Source: Karstenula rhodostoma CBS 690.94
Taxonomy: Eukaryota > Ascomycota > Dothideomycetes > Pleosporales > Didymosphaeriaceae
Assembly: GCA_010093485.1 (NCBI GenBank)
Contig: MU001504.1
Location: 1,185,769 to 1,249,768, forward strand
Length of the DNA stretch: 64,000 nucleotides
Direction: 5' to 3'
Shown here in pieces: positions 11,102-22,840 of this stretch. Position numbers and translations under genes: made by a program. The notes beneath the pieces are model-generated. The model was not told where the DNA came from. It worked only from the letters and a program-made list of their open reading frames with translations, and did no database searches. The stretch's first letter is position 1, and each line of letters opens with the position of its first letter.

Positions 11102-12377
11102 CTACCTCGCCCTTCGCCTTTTGCTGCGCGTCAACACCTCTTCTTTGACCTCGACGACCTGCTGTTCTGGTTCGTCGACTTCCTTCTTGACTCTCTTCCT
11201 CTTGACAGTCTCGATCTTCTTCACGTCTTCGGTCTTCTCCGTACCGTCTTCTTCTTCTTTTTTCACGGTGATTACTTCCTCCTTGACTTCGGTCTTGGCT
11301 GCAACCCGCTCCGAGAAAGCTTTTAGATCAGCGGTGAACAAAACAGAGTGCGCCCACCCTGCCTCTTTGCCCCAAAGCTCGCGAAAGCGGTTCGCCACCG
11401 CGGTATACGTAGCAGCGGTCAGGCTACTGTGCTTGCCTTTTCCGAACTTGTAGTCGCGCTGCGCAATCTGCCAAACATGGGTGTCGACTGGAACTGATTC
11501 AGACCACCCGAGCCCCATCAAGCACACGCAGTCCGCGACCTTTGGACCCACGCCGTGCAGTGCAAGAAGCTCGTCGTGTGCCTTGCGATACCCCTCGCGC
11601 CCGCCCAGCTCTAATTCTCCGGCAGGCTTTGGCTCTTGGCCAAATACCGGACTCTCGGGATTGCACAGCTCTTCCAGCCAAGCTAGGCTTTTGTCTGCTG
11701 CCACTATCTGCGCCGTCTTCGCTATGTACTTCGCCCTGTACCCGAAACCCAGCTCCTTCAAATGCGCTTCGACCTTCGGGTCCGCGAGCGCTTCTGGTGT
11801 AGGAAAGTCATGGTACGGCTCGTCACCGATGTGTCCAATAAGGGGACCATAGTGCTTGCACAGATTGTGGACCATGCCTGATATCCGGCTGATGTTGTTG
11901 TTCGAGCTGCATATAAAGCCTATGAGGGCCTCCCACGGATCTTGCCGCAAGATGCGGATGCCTGTGAACTTTGGCGCGCGTTTCTTGAAGTTGGAATCTG
12001 CGAACGCCCATTTTTCATATAGCTGCACAAGACTCGGCTCCAAGTTCAGGTAGTGTTGGACGAGGGCGAGCGTGTCGTCATCAGAGACAACTGAAGGCGC
12101 ATTCGAAGGCGGCGGGGTGGGGAGGGAGGAGGGGAAAATGGCGCGGTAGTGGAGATGGGTCGCGTCCTGGCGGAAGGATAGTATGCGGCCGTGGAGGGCC
12201 ATGGAGTATTCATCTTCTGCAGATTTTCGCCATCTACAAACATGGTAATTAGTTGATGTTGCGGCGCGTGGTGTGGCAATCGGACCTAAACGACTGGCCG
12301 CAGCGCAATGTTGTGTTTATGCAGAGCTCGGTCAGTGCGATTGGCAGCTTGTGCCATTCTGCAGCTCGCACGGCCAT
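11102..12377 (-). CDS. OGG1: 8-oxoguanine DNA glycosylase
   Basis: Bifunctional glycosylase/AP lyase that removes 8-oxoguanine opposite C in base excision repair. Coding sequence is complement of 12286-12377 and 11102-12233; the 52-nt intron splits the Arg codon of CGQSFRW, restoring that conserved N-terminal motif. The product has 407 residues. The helix-hairpin-helix/GPD core reads LLALHGVGPKVADC then VPVDTHVWQIAQRDY, with the catalytic Lys at about 262 and Asp at about 281. NNNISRISGMV is the conserved DNA-lesion recognition helix. The last ~85 residues are a Lys/Glu-rich tail ending in KRRRAR, a probable nuclear localisation signal. The start at MAVRAAEWHKLP fits the family; earlier in-frame codons are unconserved. 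It faces the secreted repeat gene tail to tail and U2AF head to head. Confidence 0.95.
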
Positions 12378-12705
12378 TTTCCACTGTTGCGATGTCTGTC
12401 GTATGGCAGTGAATTGGTGTTCCTGCAGTAGCATCTGGACTCTGGACTCGAGCGACAGGGGTGCACGGCGAGCCAAGGCCCTAGCTGCTCCCCATCGTAC
12501 TTTCTTCACGACCAGCCGCGACGCTCTTACTTGGGTACAACGGCCCCGTCTCCACCTATCATCATCGCTCTCATAAGGCGCGCGCACACCAGCCCGCCCG
12601 TTCCATTCTCTGACCCAGCCCGGCTGTACGTTCTAAGCCCACACCTGCCTGCAAACCACTGCACGAGCCGCGACTGCACCTAGACGCGCGCACGAGTTCG
12701 ACAGC
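12378..12705. promoter_or_regulatory. Shared upstream region of OGG1 and U2AF large subunit
   Basis: The two starts are divergent and 328 bp apart, so both promoters must lie here or overlap. No specific binding site was identified. Confidence 0.5.
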
Positions 12706-14663
12706 ATGAACGGTGACGGCTATTCTCGAGGTAAGCCGGTCTAATCAGTACACAGACTGACTGGTGTACAGTACAACAAACATGACTTACTAAACTACAG
12801 CAGACGGAGGACGCTCAGGCGGAGGCCGAGACTACGTGAGTGCAGTCAGCCATCACCCACGGCGCCAGGAGCTGACCGGACAGTCCTCGAGGGATGACCA
12901 TCGCGACCGCCGGGGCGACAGAGGTGACCGCGGCGATAGAGGAGATCGAGGCGACCGTGGAGGTGACCGTGGAGGCGACCGCGAAGACAGGCGCCGCCGC
13001 CGCTCGCGCTCTCCTCGCCACAACTCGCGCCGCGACTACGAGGTAGACACGTATTCCTCGAGCCGCGACTACCGCGAGCGCGAGCGCGAAACCACATACG
13101 CCCGCCGCGAGCGACGCGACGACCGCAATTGGGGTGACTCGTATGCTCGGCGCGACCGCCCGCGAAACGACCGCGACGACGACCGCGGACACGGACGCCG
13201 GGACAGGAACGACCGGGAGTTTGAAGACCGCGGGCGTGGCGGTGGAGGCGGAGGCGGGCGACGTGGCGGTGGTGGTGGTGGTGGCGGTGATGGAGGCTTC
13301 GGCGGTGGTGGGCGTGACAGGAGGCAGAAGTCGGCATCTCCTCCGTACAAGAAGCGCGAACCGACACCCGACCTGACCAGCTTCGTGTCCATCCTGAACC
13401 ACCCGCGTCGCATGACCCAGTGGGACATCAAGCCTGCAGGCTACGACAACATCACGGCCGAGCAGGCCAAGCTCTCGGGCCAGTTCCCGCTGCCTGGTGC
13501 TCCTCGCGCGGCTCCCATGGACCCGTCCAAGCTCGCTGCTTTCACGAACCCCGAAACTGGCACCGCTTCCACTTCAGGGTTGTTGCCGTCCAACTCCCTG
13601 CAAGCCAGACGTCTGTTCATCTACAATATCCCGCAGGAGGTCACAAACGACGACATTGTCGAGTTCTGGAACCTGCAGCTGAACGGTCTCAACGTTGTGT
13701 CAGGACGCGATCCTTGCGTCAGTGCACAGATTGCCAGCAACCGCACCTACGCTGCCATTACCTTCAAGACCGCCGAAGATGCGACCGTGGCTCTGGCGAT
13801 GGACAACATTGCTATGCGTGACGGTGACCAAGTTGGTCTTTCCATTCGACGGCCCAAAGACTACATCACTCCCGTCGCCGACGCTACAGCCACCACTGGT
13901 GATACTGTCTCCTCGCACGTCGCAGACAGCCCCAACAAACTCAGCATCACCAACATTCCTACGTATGTGGAGGAGGAGCAGGTCCGCGAGCTTGTTGAGA
14001 CCTTTGGCGCGCTCAAAGCCTTCGTGCTGGTCAAGGACACTAGCACCGAACAGCATCGCGTAAGTATATCCAAATTCTGGTTGAGTGATGTTTGCTAATC
14101 CACGAGACAGGGTATTGCTTTCTGCGAGTATGTAGACCCTGAGATTGTCGAGCATGTTATTGAGGGCTTGAACTCCATCCCTCTCGGCGAAGGAACTCTC
14201 AAGGTCACCCGCGCCACTATTGGTCTGCAGCAGCAGATCGCCATTGATGGCGGTGTGGGTGCAATCTCGATGCTTGCTGGAGCCACGGCTGCCGACACCC
14301 GCGAGAGGAGCCGTGTCATTTGCTTGATGAACATGGTGACTCCGGACGAGCTCCTCAATGATGACGAATACGATGGTGAGTCCTGCTCCTCGCAACACGT
14401 GTCCTCACTCACTAATGGCAAATCTAGAAATCAAGGAAGACATCGCAGAAGAGTGCTCGAAATACGGCACTATTCTCGAAGTCAAGATCCCCCGCCCGGC
14501 AGGTGTCCGATCAAGCGCCGGTGTCGGCAAAATCTACATCAAGTACGAAGACGCCGAAAAGGCGCAGACGGCTATCAAGAGTCTTGCCGGAAGGCAGTTC
14601 TCGAGGAGAACGGTTTTGGCCACCGAGTTCTCGGAAGAGGGCTTCGATGTGGAGGCTTGGTAA
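12706..14663 (+). CDS. U2AF large subunit (U2AF65/Prp2-like splicing factor)
   Basis: Binds the polypyrimidine tract and recruits U2 snRNP. Exons are 12706-12730, 12801-14059, 14111-14375 and 14428-14663 (594 residues). A further in-frame 48-nt intron at 12836-12883 (GTGAGT donor, GCTGAC branch, CAG) is likely and would give 578. Order of parts: short leader, an RS-like Arg/Asp/Gly-rich region with DRGDRG repeats and a poly-Gly run, the SF1/U2AF35-linked segment, RRM1 (RRLFIYNIP with YAAITFKT), RRM2 (NKLSITNIP with GIAFCEYVD) and a C-terminal UHM-type RRM3 (VICLMNMV, then GKIYIKYED). RRM3 is the domain that binds SF1 and SF3b. The first intron ends in CAGCAG (12798-12803), so either acceptor keeps frame and adds or drops one Ala. 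Identification is secure. Confidence 0.93.
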
Positions 14664-17600
14664 ACTTACCTCCGTGTGTCCCGTTCCTACTCGTGCCTCT
14701 GCATTTCTTCATTGGATTTGGGCGGTGCTTGGTGCTAGCATTGAAGTTTTGGCGGTTCGTCGAGCGGCAGCGCCGATGCGGGGGGAGGGGGAGTTGAGAT
14801 GTGAAAACGAGCCGCGGGGCAGAGCGACCACGCTGAGTGGAGAGGAGAGGAGAGGAAGAGCGCGGCTCCTGTACACTAATTTGACATGAATCTTGGAATG
14901 TGCAAAAATGGACGAGATGTTTGTTTAGGGCGTTGATACCGAATGGAGAAAAGATGCGCGGTTGCGCGTGCGGTCAGTACCGGCGTTTTTGTGAGTGCGT
15001 GATGTTGGCGTCGGCCGAGACGTTGGCAGATACCGTGGTACGCACGTCTCGTCTCTGGGGGTCGATCTTCAGAGCGCAAACGGCTTCTGGGCATCTGTAG
15101 GCGGGTAGGTTGCGGTGGTGATCACTGAGCACTCTGCTGGTCGGCGGATAGGTTGCGGTGATGATCACACCTCCGAAGTAAGTCTCGTCTGAAGTTATCC
15201 GATGCCGCGAAAAAGAAAGAAAAAAAAAACGTGCCCCAAAGCAGTGCTGCGGTGAACGAAGACACTTCCAGGAGTCTAGGAGCACCCTCCGGCATTTACA
15301 CTAGTCCTACTACTCTACACCATCCGCAATGGAAAAACCCCAGACGGCATAGCATCTCTCTCCAGGCGGCGGCCGTTGCGAGGCGTTCCGACCTCGCTAC
15401 CGCGAACCCGCGATCGGCAGTTTACGATCGCACTGTTGGATCTGCAAAGCGTCGGACCGACTGACCGAGCCACGTGGGAAGAGAGTGAACTTCGCGTCCA
15501 AGCTTCGCCAACACCTCCATCCATGATCTCTCCACGCGTGCGGCTATTTACACAGTAGTCTGCTCCCTAAACTAAACGCCCGGCAAACTCTACGCGAGAT
15601 GTGTCGTTTGAGTTTCCTTGTTCTGCTTGGGGGGAGTTCCCCACTGGTACGGATTGGTAGATAGATCGGGTATACGCGAGTATGGTGTTTACGTTTCGAG
15701 TCAGGGACGGGGTGGGGAGGGTTGGCTGCATACGCGAGTGCGAAGTAGGATATGCCGAAGTCGATCACGTCGCGCAGACAATGGCCTGAGCCTGAGCTGT
15801 GACAGAGGTTTAGCTGCGCGATGAGTGGATTTGCGAGGGAGCGCACACCGTCTTCCGATTTCATTGGTAGCGTCCTCTGCGATTAATGGTACACGTGGTG
15901 AGAGCTGGCCTTGGGGTTCTGGTTACATGCACATGCACGCACATTGTTGGCGTGTTGCATGAGTCGGTGAATGGCCAAGGTTGCTCGAAGACGCTTTGTC
16001 GTCGATGCGGGTGATATGATGTGATATGTCTGGAGTGGGTCGACAATAGAGCCTGATATAGCATCGGCAGTTAGACGCGTTGTAAAAGGTGCCGCAGGCC
16101 GAGAGCCAAGATGAAGGATGAAGGATGTTTTGAGCTGTCGTATACACAGTAGGCATAGCTGCCGTCGTATAGACACACGTAGTTGGCGTTGAATGGCGGA
16201 TGGCATGCGTCGTTGAAGTTTCCTCCAGCAACTGCCGTTCCGCCGAAACTTCTGAAAGTTGAGCAATGATGATGTTTGAGCCACACACGTTTGCTGGAGC
16301 GGTACAGGGACCTCATCCATGGAGCCGACAACCAGGTCGCGGGGTGCGGCTCTTGGACCCATGTGAGGAGCTGAGAGGGCAACCTCGATCCTACGTCAGC
16401 ACAAATTTTAACCTATTAACCGCATATTAATTGCGCTTGTGCCCAGAAGTCGAAACTGCCCAGCGTCGCTTACACAGTAGACGGGGGGTCTCCCGGGAGG
16501 TCTTCCGGAATGGTGACAGGGCTGACAGCAGGAACTCTTCGTGTGTCAAAATTCGGTCCTGGCTGACGGCGGATGAGCTTGAGTGCCAATTAGAGACTAG
16601 GGTCCCTGAGACGGACAGAGAGAAGGCGCGAGATTACGTTCAGGAGCATTGCGCTACTGCATCGAATGACATTCTAAACTTTAAAAAGAGGATAAGAATC
16701 TGTTTTCCGCATGGCGTGCAACCGGATTTTGCTGACGGTAGCTCGAGAGATTGAATGGACTGTTGGTGGAGAGACAGAAGCAGGCGAGCGTGAGTCGAAA
16801 CATGAGCAAAACCTTGAAGCACACATGGACCAAGCCGACGTTTGGCCATGGTTCGAGAGTTGACAAAGTTGTCGAAGGCTGGGGAAACGTTTCGAACTGT
16901 ATTTCTCCGAGTCTGTTTGAGTGTGTGGTTTGATGTGCGCACTGCGTTACATGCACGCACGCAACTGAAGATCCAAACACATGACTGCACAGTGCGTACC
17001 GAGTTGATCCGAGCTGCCATGGTGTGCGGTCTGTGGCTGCTGTGGCATGGGGTAAAAAGGTCTGTCCATTGCATTGCCCGGTGGACCTGCATGTGTGAAG
17101 GTCCAGTTCTGGCAGGTGGTGTCCTGTCACGAACGGGCGCTGTTGCGAGCAGTGCGGTAGACGCACGGCGACTACGGTTAGAGGTTGAAGCTTGTCGGAT
17201 CGGAACGACTGCGCCCCCGGAAGTTGGGAGCAAGGATGGCGAAATGACACCCCTTGGGCCGGATGCGAATCGCACAAACTTCGGGGTCACTGACTCAAGC
17301 AGGCAGGTGCACGAGGCATGTGTAGCGAAAGAGGATATGCGCGGTTGGGGAGAGGAGAGGGCCGAGGGAGAGGGTCGAGAGAGAGGATCGCGGCCAGGTG
17401 GCTGTTGGAGGATCTGCAGCCGAGGGTGGGCCAGTTCACCAGGTTGTCGCCTTTACACACTCTACCCGAACAGCCTATGTGGGCTGCATTTCGCCATTGC
17501 ATGCCCACCCACACTTCGAAGAGACCCGGCCGACGCCTGCCATTGCATCCCCAACAACCTCGGTGCGTGTCGATGCGACGTGGAAAAACTCTGCTCTTCG

Positions 17601-18308
17601 GGGGGCACAGTGCAATATTGAATACGGGTACCTGACATTACGTCGCCGTCGGCGAACGCCTAAGCGCACGCGACACGTTACCGCCGCCGGCTGCGAGCTG
17701 CGAGCTGCTCGCACATGCATGTGTGAGCGGAGCAGCATTCCTGTCCTAGAAGGCACTTACTCAAGAGTCAAAGAGTCAAGACGCTCGCCATGTGCGGCCC
17801 CACCAGCGGAGACGTCCAGCCGATGCTACTCTGCTCGCTTACCCGTCATCTTTCCCCTTCCACCTCCACCCATGAGCGCAGACTCGACCTCCACAGTTTG
17901 GAACGCTGCTCTTCGACCATCGACCATCCCCATGCGGCAAATCGTCGGTCCGGGTAGCGGCTACAAGCACCCTCGTCGACCCACCTGCTGCCCTCACCCT
18001 GTCACCTGTGTTGAGTCGAACGCGTCTGAGCGGCGTCTGTCCCGGACCCTGGCCTGGCCTTCCTTCTATCAGCACTAAGTTTCACGTGAGAGCAGCATCG
18101 CGAAACGTCAAGCCTAGTGTGGTGGCGGTGGACCATTAGCATCAACCTAATGCATTACAACGGGTCGCTAGTTCGTACCAGAGGCCTGCTATGTAGCCAT
18201 TTCAGCCTGTCATGTCCTACAGTTTCCTACACTCGAGAATCTCCGTGAATTCGTCTCTTGCTGTCTGGAAGAGACATCCGCTCCGCCGTGCGGCAGCTCA
18301 AGGATACG
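14664..18308. other. Long intergenic region, no convincing gene
   Basis: 3.6 kb between two plus-strand genes. The longest frame (16842-17621, plus) has no domain, odd composition and overlaps equally long frames on the other strand, so I read it as chance in GC-rich DNA. A minus-strand stretch near 16050-16250 (AVAGGNFNDACHPPFNANYV) looks faintly like a small Cys-containing secreted protein but lacks a signal peptide and frameshifts. The right part includes the promoter of the receptor gene. Confidence 0.45.
15100..15168. repeat. Two 26-bp direct repeats containing TGATCA
   Basis: Copies at 15100-15125 and 15143-15168 differ at two positions (GGCGG[GA]TAGGTTGCGGTG, then [GA]TGATCAC). Each carries the palindrome TGATCA. 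Function unknown. Confidence 0.6.
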
Positions 18309-19850
18309 ATGAGGTTCGCGGCCTGCATATCGTTGTTGCTTCTATCACTCGTTCCGCTGGGCTTTGCACAGCAATCTGGACACGAGTCGGCCTTGACTGC
18401 TCTCATCACACAGTTGCCTTCGTGCGCGGTATGTCAAGGGACCATGCCCTTTCCAAATCTCTCTGACCTTCCTCCAGCTGTCATGTCTGACACAGGCCAT
18501 CGCGGCGTCTCCATGCGAACTGACAAACACAACTTGTATCTGCACCAATGCCGAACTGAATGCCAACGTGGAGGGTTGCGTGCTCCAGTCATGTACGCTC
18601 AGGGAGTCGCTCACAACCAAGAACCTCACTACCACAACATGCCACGCCCCTGTTCGCAGCAAAAACAACATGTTGAAGCTCACCAATATCATTCTGGGGA
18701 CCATATCTGCTGTCTGCGTTCTTGCCCGCCTCATGTTCAAGTCAGTATTCTCCGCTGGTGAACTGGGGTGGGATGACTACCTGATTTTCGCCTCTGTTGT
18801 CTTCGGCGTTCCAACCACCATCATACAGGACATCGGAACAATCAAACATGGGCTTGGAAAAGACGTATGGACATTGGGGTTTGGCACAATCACCGCTTTC
18901 GTCAAGTGGTTCTACATCATCGAGGTCTTGTACTTCTTCAACGTGGCCATGCTAAAGCTATCGCTGCTGTTCTTCTTCCTGCGGATCTTCCCGGCGAAAT
19001 CCATCAGACGACTCCTTTGGGCCACAGTGGCATTCGACATAATTTTCGGTATCACCTTCATAATCGCAGCCATCTTCCAATGTACGCCCATCAAGCTTTA
19101 CTGGGAGAAATGGGACGGTGAGCACTTGGACGGCAAGTGCGTCAACGTGAATGCTCTGGGATGGGCGAACGCCGTCATCAGCATCGCCCTCGACATTTGG
19201 ATGCTCGCTCTGCCGCTATGGCAAGTGCTGAACCTGAAGCTGGCGTGGAAGAAAAAAGTCAGCGTCGCCATGATGTTCTTCGTAGGCACCTTGTAAGTAC
19301 CGCCGCTCCCCTCCACACGCGCCCCTTTCTAACATATCCCAGCGTCACCGTCATATCCATCATCCGCCTCCAAACCCTCATTTCCTTCGCCAACTCAACA
19401 AACCCCACCTGGGACCAAGCCGAGGCCTCCAACTGGTCCACCATCGAGATCAACGTCGGCATCATCTGCGCCTGCATGCCCGCGCTCCGCCTCATCCTCG
19501 TGCGCATCTTCCCCCGCGCCCTCGGCTCCACGCAGTACCCCTCGAACCAGTACTACGCCAAATACGGCTCCAACCCGCTCAAGAGCGGGCACAACGCCAG
19601 CGCGACCCGCTCGCAGATGGGCCGCGACGAGGTCTTCGCCGGGAAAAACTACCACAGCAACAACAACAACAACGCCATCACGTACACGAAGACGTTCGAG
19701 GTGCGCCACGGCGACGACGAGGAGCAGCTGGTCCCCATGGACGACCTCAGTGCAAAGGGGCAGAAAGTGCGGAGTAGCGGGTCGAGCCAGGCGAGCGTGA
19801 GCGCCGCGAGCACACCCGTGGCTGCGAACATGCCGAGGCGGCTTTCATGA
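18309..19850 (+). CDS. CFEM-domain seven-helix receptor, Pth11-like
   Basis: Plasma-membrane receptor-like protein of the fungal Pth11 class. Exons 18309-18428, 18478-19292 and 19343-19850 give 480 residues. A signal peptide ([20 protein letters not shown]) precedes a CFEM domain with all eight cysteines: [28 protein letters not shown] and TTTTC. The first acceptor (18477) was chosen over a later one because it restores [10 protein letters not shown] and the second Cys. Seven hydrophobic helices follow between about 107 and 370, including [15 protein letters not shown] and [20 protein letters not shown]. The C-terminal tail is cytosolic, Asn/Ser-rich with a poly-Asn run. Relatives act in surface sensing and appressorium formation in pathogens; the ligand here is unknown. 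Confidence 0.9.
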
Positions 19851-20797
19851 TATCCATTTAGAGTAGAGAATCCACTTCGTTACCATTTCAGAGAAAATGA
19901 TGTAAACGTGAAGACTGCGTCGTGTTTGAATCCGGATGTGCCTCTAGGAGGTCAATTGACTTGCTGATGTATTGCAGTGGTGCTCTCTTTGGATTGTCTT
20001 GCTACTTTACCGCTCGGTGTAGCTCCCCCCGACTGGCAAGCAGGTCCTCACTCGGACAAGTGGATCAAGTGGATCAAGTCAAGCAAATCAAACAACGATC
20101 AAGTCAATCAACGACCAAGTCAACCAACCCAGCCAACTCACCCAAACCAAGCAAATCAGCCAACTCACCCACCCCTTTCCACCTACATTACCACACCGGC
20201 CACAACACCCACGACCTACCACCGAACAAACGCCAACCACCCTCCTCCGCGCCACCGCAGGGATACCCACCCACACACACACTCATCTCACATCGACCAC
20301 GCAAGCGACGCTGAAGTCGCGTATCCTACCAGACATCCAGCTTTGGTCTGATCTGGGCGGGCGGTGGTTCAGCCACAGCGGCATCAACCTCTGGCACAGC
20401 ACGCACAGCACGCACAGCACGCACAGCACTTTCGTACACGACAGGTATGATAAATGATGGATAAATGATGGATGCACACCCACCCATGCCACCCCATCCT
20501 TTCACAAACCCGCGAGGGCAAACTCCCCATCTTAAGACATGCCCATCCTATGCAAACGCCGACTAAGTATACAGAACACATGCCTTACCCCGTGTCCATG
20601 CTAATGCTGCGCGGTGCCTAAATAATGGAGAAACGTGAGGATACTATACCGTGCCGTGCCGTGGCGAGTCGAGGGTAGTATATCATAACATGACATGACA
20701 TCGTCCGTCCATGATAGGAAAGAAAAAAAAAATATACCAAATGCATCACATATCCCCCATAGCAATCGCCCATATCCAACGCATCTACAACCCGCGA
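19851..20797. other. Intergenic, convergent 3' ends, low-complexity DNA
   Basis: Lies between the receptor and WD40 genes. The middle (about 20050-20175) is CAA/TCAAG-rich low-complexity sequence. Nothing coding recognised. Confidence 0.5.
20394..20464. repeat. Short tandem repeats
   Basis: A 9-bp unit (GCACAGCAC) is repeated about four times near 20396-20428, followed by two copies of a 12-bp ATAAATGATGG-type unit. Confidence 0.6.
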
Positions 20798-22840
20798 TCA
20801 CACATCCACACAGCCGAGATCCAACCCGCGTCTCTCCCTCTCCCCCGCGCCGCAGAGCACGCGGTGATGGCCGTCAAGCTCGCCCTCGTAACCCCAATCG
20901 ACGAGCACAGGATGGCGATACGCGTCCTCGACGCCGGCAGAGACCCTAGCAGCATCCCACCCGCCCGCGCGCTCGAGCTCGATGAGCCCGCCGAGCCCGA
21001 ACTCGCTGTTCGCGACGAACAGGCTCTGCCCGTCGGGCGTGAAGTCGACGCCGCCCGTTTGCCCGAAGAAGTCGAACACTTGCTTGTTGGCAAACGTCGT
21101 CGCGTTGATGATGGTCACGTAGTCGTCTGCTTCGGCGCACACGAGGACGCGCGGGCCCGAGCCGACGGGGGAGAATTTGAGCACGCGGGGGATGGAGAGC
21201 TCAGAGGAGAGGACGGCGAGGGGTTTCCACGCCCGCGCGTCCCACACGGCGATGGTGCCGTCTTGCGCGGCGGAGGCGACGTGGATGCCGTCGTCGGCCC
21301 AGGCGCATGCGAAGGCGTCGCCCTCGTGCGCACGCAGCGTCTGGAGGGTCTCGCCTGTCTCTGCGTTGGTGATTAGGGTTTCGGGGAAGTCGCCGGCGAC
21401 GACTCGTAATCGTCCGTCGGCGCTTGTGGCTGAGCAGTTGACTGCTGCCTCGAACGGAAATTTGTACTTGAAGGTGTTGGTGGCGCAGTCGAGTACACGT
21501 AGACTGAAGTCGTTTGAGCTGAGAACTGCCTGTGGAGTGTATGAGGAGCGATCGTTGAAGAGGTGGACGTGGTTCGTTATGAACGACTTCGTCTCTGGAG
21601 CCCAATCTCGGATGACGTCCATCGAGGTACGAGGCCCATTACTGGAAGTAAGATCCACCACAGCGTACTCGCCGTCAAACCCACCAGCGATCAGGACATC
21701 GTCCATGGCCGCCATTGTAGTAATCATGGGCATGTTGCCGTTGACGGTATGCTTGGTCGTATCAATGATGGGTCGGGCCTCTGACCCGGATGCATCTGTC
21801 CTGAATATACCCTTCAGACGTTCTGCGTAGTATATGTCTTGCCGTGAGGTAACGGCCATCATGTTGCGTAGCTGAAAGTGTGGGCCCCACGGTCGATGTC
21901 GTTTATCCATCCTCCGGAACGAGAAGAAGTTCTCGGTTTGATCTATCGGGGCATGCCTTCTCCTGTACTGCCGCATGACTTTGGACAGTCTAGCCTTCTC
22001 TTCATCCCTCCTCTTTGACCGGAATTCAGCTCGCGGCATACGCTTCGACCAAATGATACCTTGATAATCACGGTCCTCTCCTGCTAGATTATCTCGAGTG
22101 ATGACAGATAGACGATCGCCCTCGACCTCTTCCAAGCCCATCATTATGTCCTTTTGGGTAAACGCCTTGAGGTAGAAAAGATGCGGGCTCATGAACGCGG
22201 TGTTGTCCTGGAAATTTAGATGTTCTTCATAGGCGTGAGCCATGTAGTCCTGGAAGTGTTGGTGCGTCATGCCTCCGCTGTTGTTCAAGAAGTCGATTAC
22301 AGGAACGGGGTCTACCGAGGGCGGAAGCGCCGTGGTTGGGGGTGTTGGGTCCTGTTCCATGGAGAGCGCCTCGAGCGCTGAGACGTGGTGATCGAGCGCG
22401 GTGTGTGGCGAGTAGAAATGAGCAGGGCTCAGAACGTTCATGGCGGACGGAGGAATAAAGGGTAGCAGAGGCTGGTCCACAAACTCCATGTCGGAGAAGT
22501 TGGTCATGTCTGGGAATGCCGGGTCAAGGCTATGGTTCTGTGCCGGTTCGTGATGGTAGGCGTCCAGCAACGTAATCCCCCCCTCGTCATCGCTGTCGGC
22601 GAGGTCGTCGTGGAAGTCTGCGGCGGCATGGCTTGTGGATGGTCTGCTGCTGGGAAGCGCAGCCAGCGTCTCGGCAGCAGACATCTCGTAGGGCGTGTAC
22701 GGTGTGGGCTGGGCTGTGTTGCCCGTCGCCGAGGCCAGTGCTGCGAAGGAGGGGAGGAGGTTCAGGGTGCTATCGTGGGCCGACGAGGGTGTGCTCTGTC
22801 CGGATGGCCCCGAGCCGGGCATGGCTACCTGTCCGACCAT
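20798..22840 (-). CDS. WD40-repeat protein of unknown function
   Basis: Single-exon gene, 680 residues. The first ~270 residues are acidic and low in complexity, then comes a conserved basic segment (RMPRAEFRSKRRDEEKARL, FFSFRRMDKRHRPWGPHFQL) and a C-terminal beta-propeller from about residue 350. Propeller strands are visible in LIAGGFDGEYAVVDL, LSSNDFSLRVLDC, TLRAHEGDAFACAWADDG, VASAAQDGTIAVWDARAW and GVDFTPDGQSLFVANSEFG. The layout resembles a group of fungal and plant transducin-like proteins with a Lys/Arg-rich pre-propeller motif; no precise function is known to me. The ATG at 22840 is the first in frame. Its 3' end faces the receptor gene. Confidence 0.85.
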   Translation of the reverse strand: MVGQVAMPGSGPSGQSTPSSAHDSTLNLLPSFAALASATGNTAQPTPYTPYEMSAAETLAALPSSRPSTSHAAADFHDDLADSDDEGGITLLDAYHHEPAQNHSLDPAFPDMTNFSDMEFVDQPLLPFIPPSAMNVLSPAHFYSPHTALDHHVSALEALSMEQDPTPPTTALPPSVDPVPVIDFLNNSGGMTHQHFQDYMAHAYEEHLNFQDNTAFMSPHLFYLKAFTQKDIMMGLEEVEGDRLSVITRDNLAGEDRDYQGIIWSKRMPRAEFRSKRRDEEKARLSKVMRQYRRRHAPIDQTENFFSFRRMDKRHRPWGPHFQLRNMMAVTSRQDIYYAERLKGIFRTDASGSEARPIIDTTKHTVNGNMPMITTMAAMDDVLIAGGFDGEYAVVDLTSSNGPRTSMDVIRDWAPETKSFITNHVHLFNDRSSYTPQAVLSSNDFSLRVLDCATNTFKYKFPFEAAVNCSATSADGRLRVVAGDFPETLITNAETGETLQTLRAHEGDAFACAWADDGIHVASAAQDGTIAVWDARAWKPLAVLSSELSIPRVLKFSPVGSGPRVLVCAEADDYVTIINATTFANKQVFDFFGQTGGVDFTPDGQSLFVANSEFGLGGLIELERAGGWDAARVSAGVEDAYRHPVLVDWGYEGELDGHHRVLCGAGERERRGLDLGCVDV

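Noticed and set aside
16842..17621. 259-codon open frame on the plus strand
   Set aside because: Composition is atypical, no domain is visible, and equally long frames overlap it on the other strand in GC-rich DNA.
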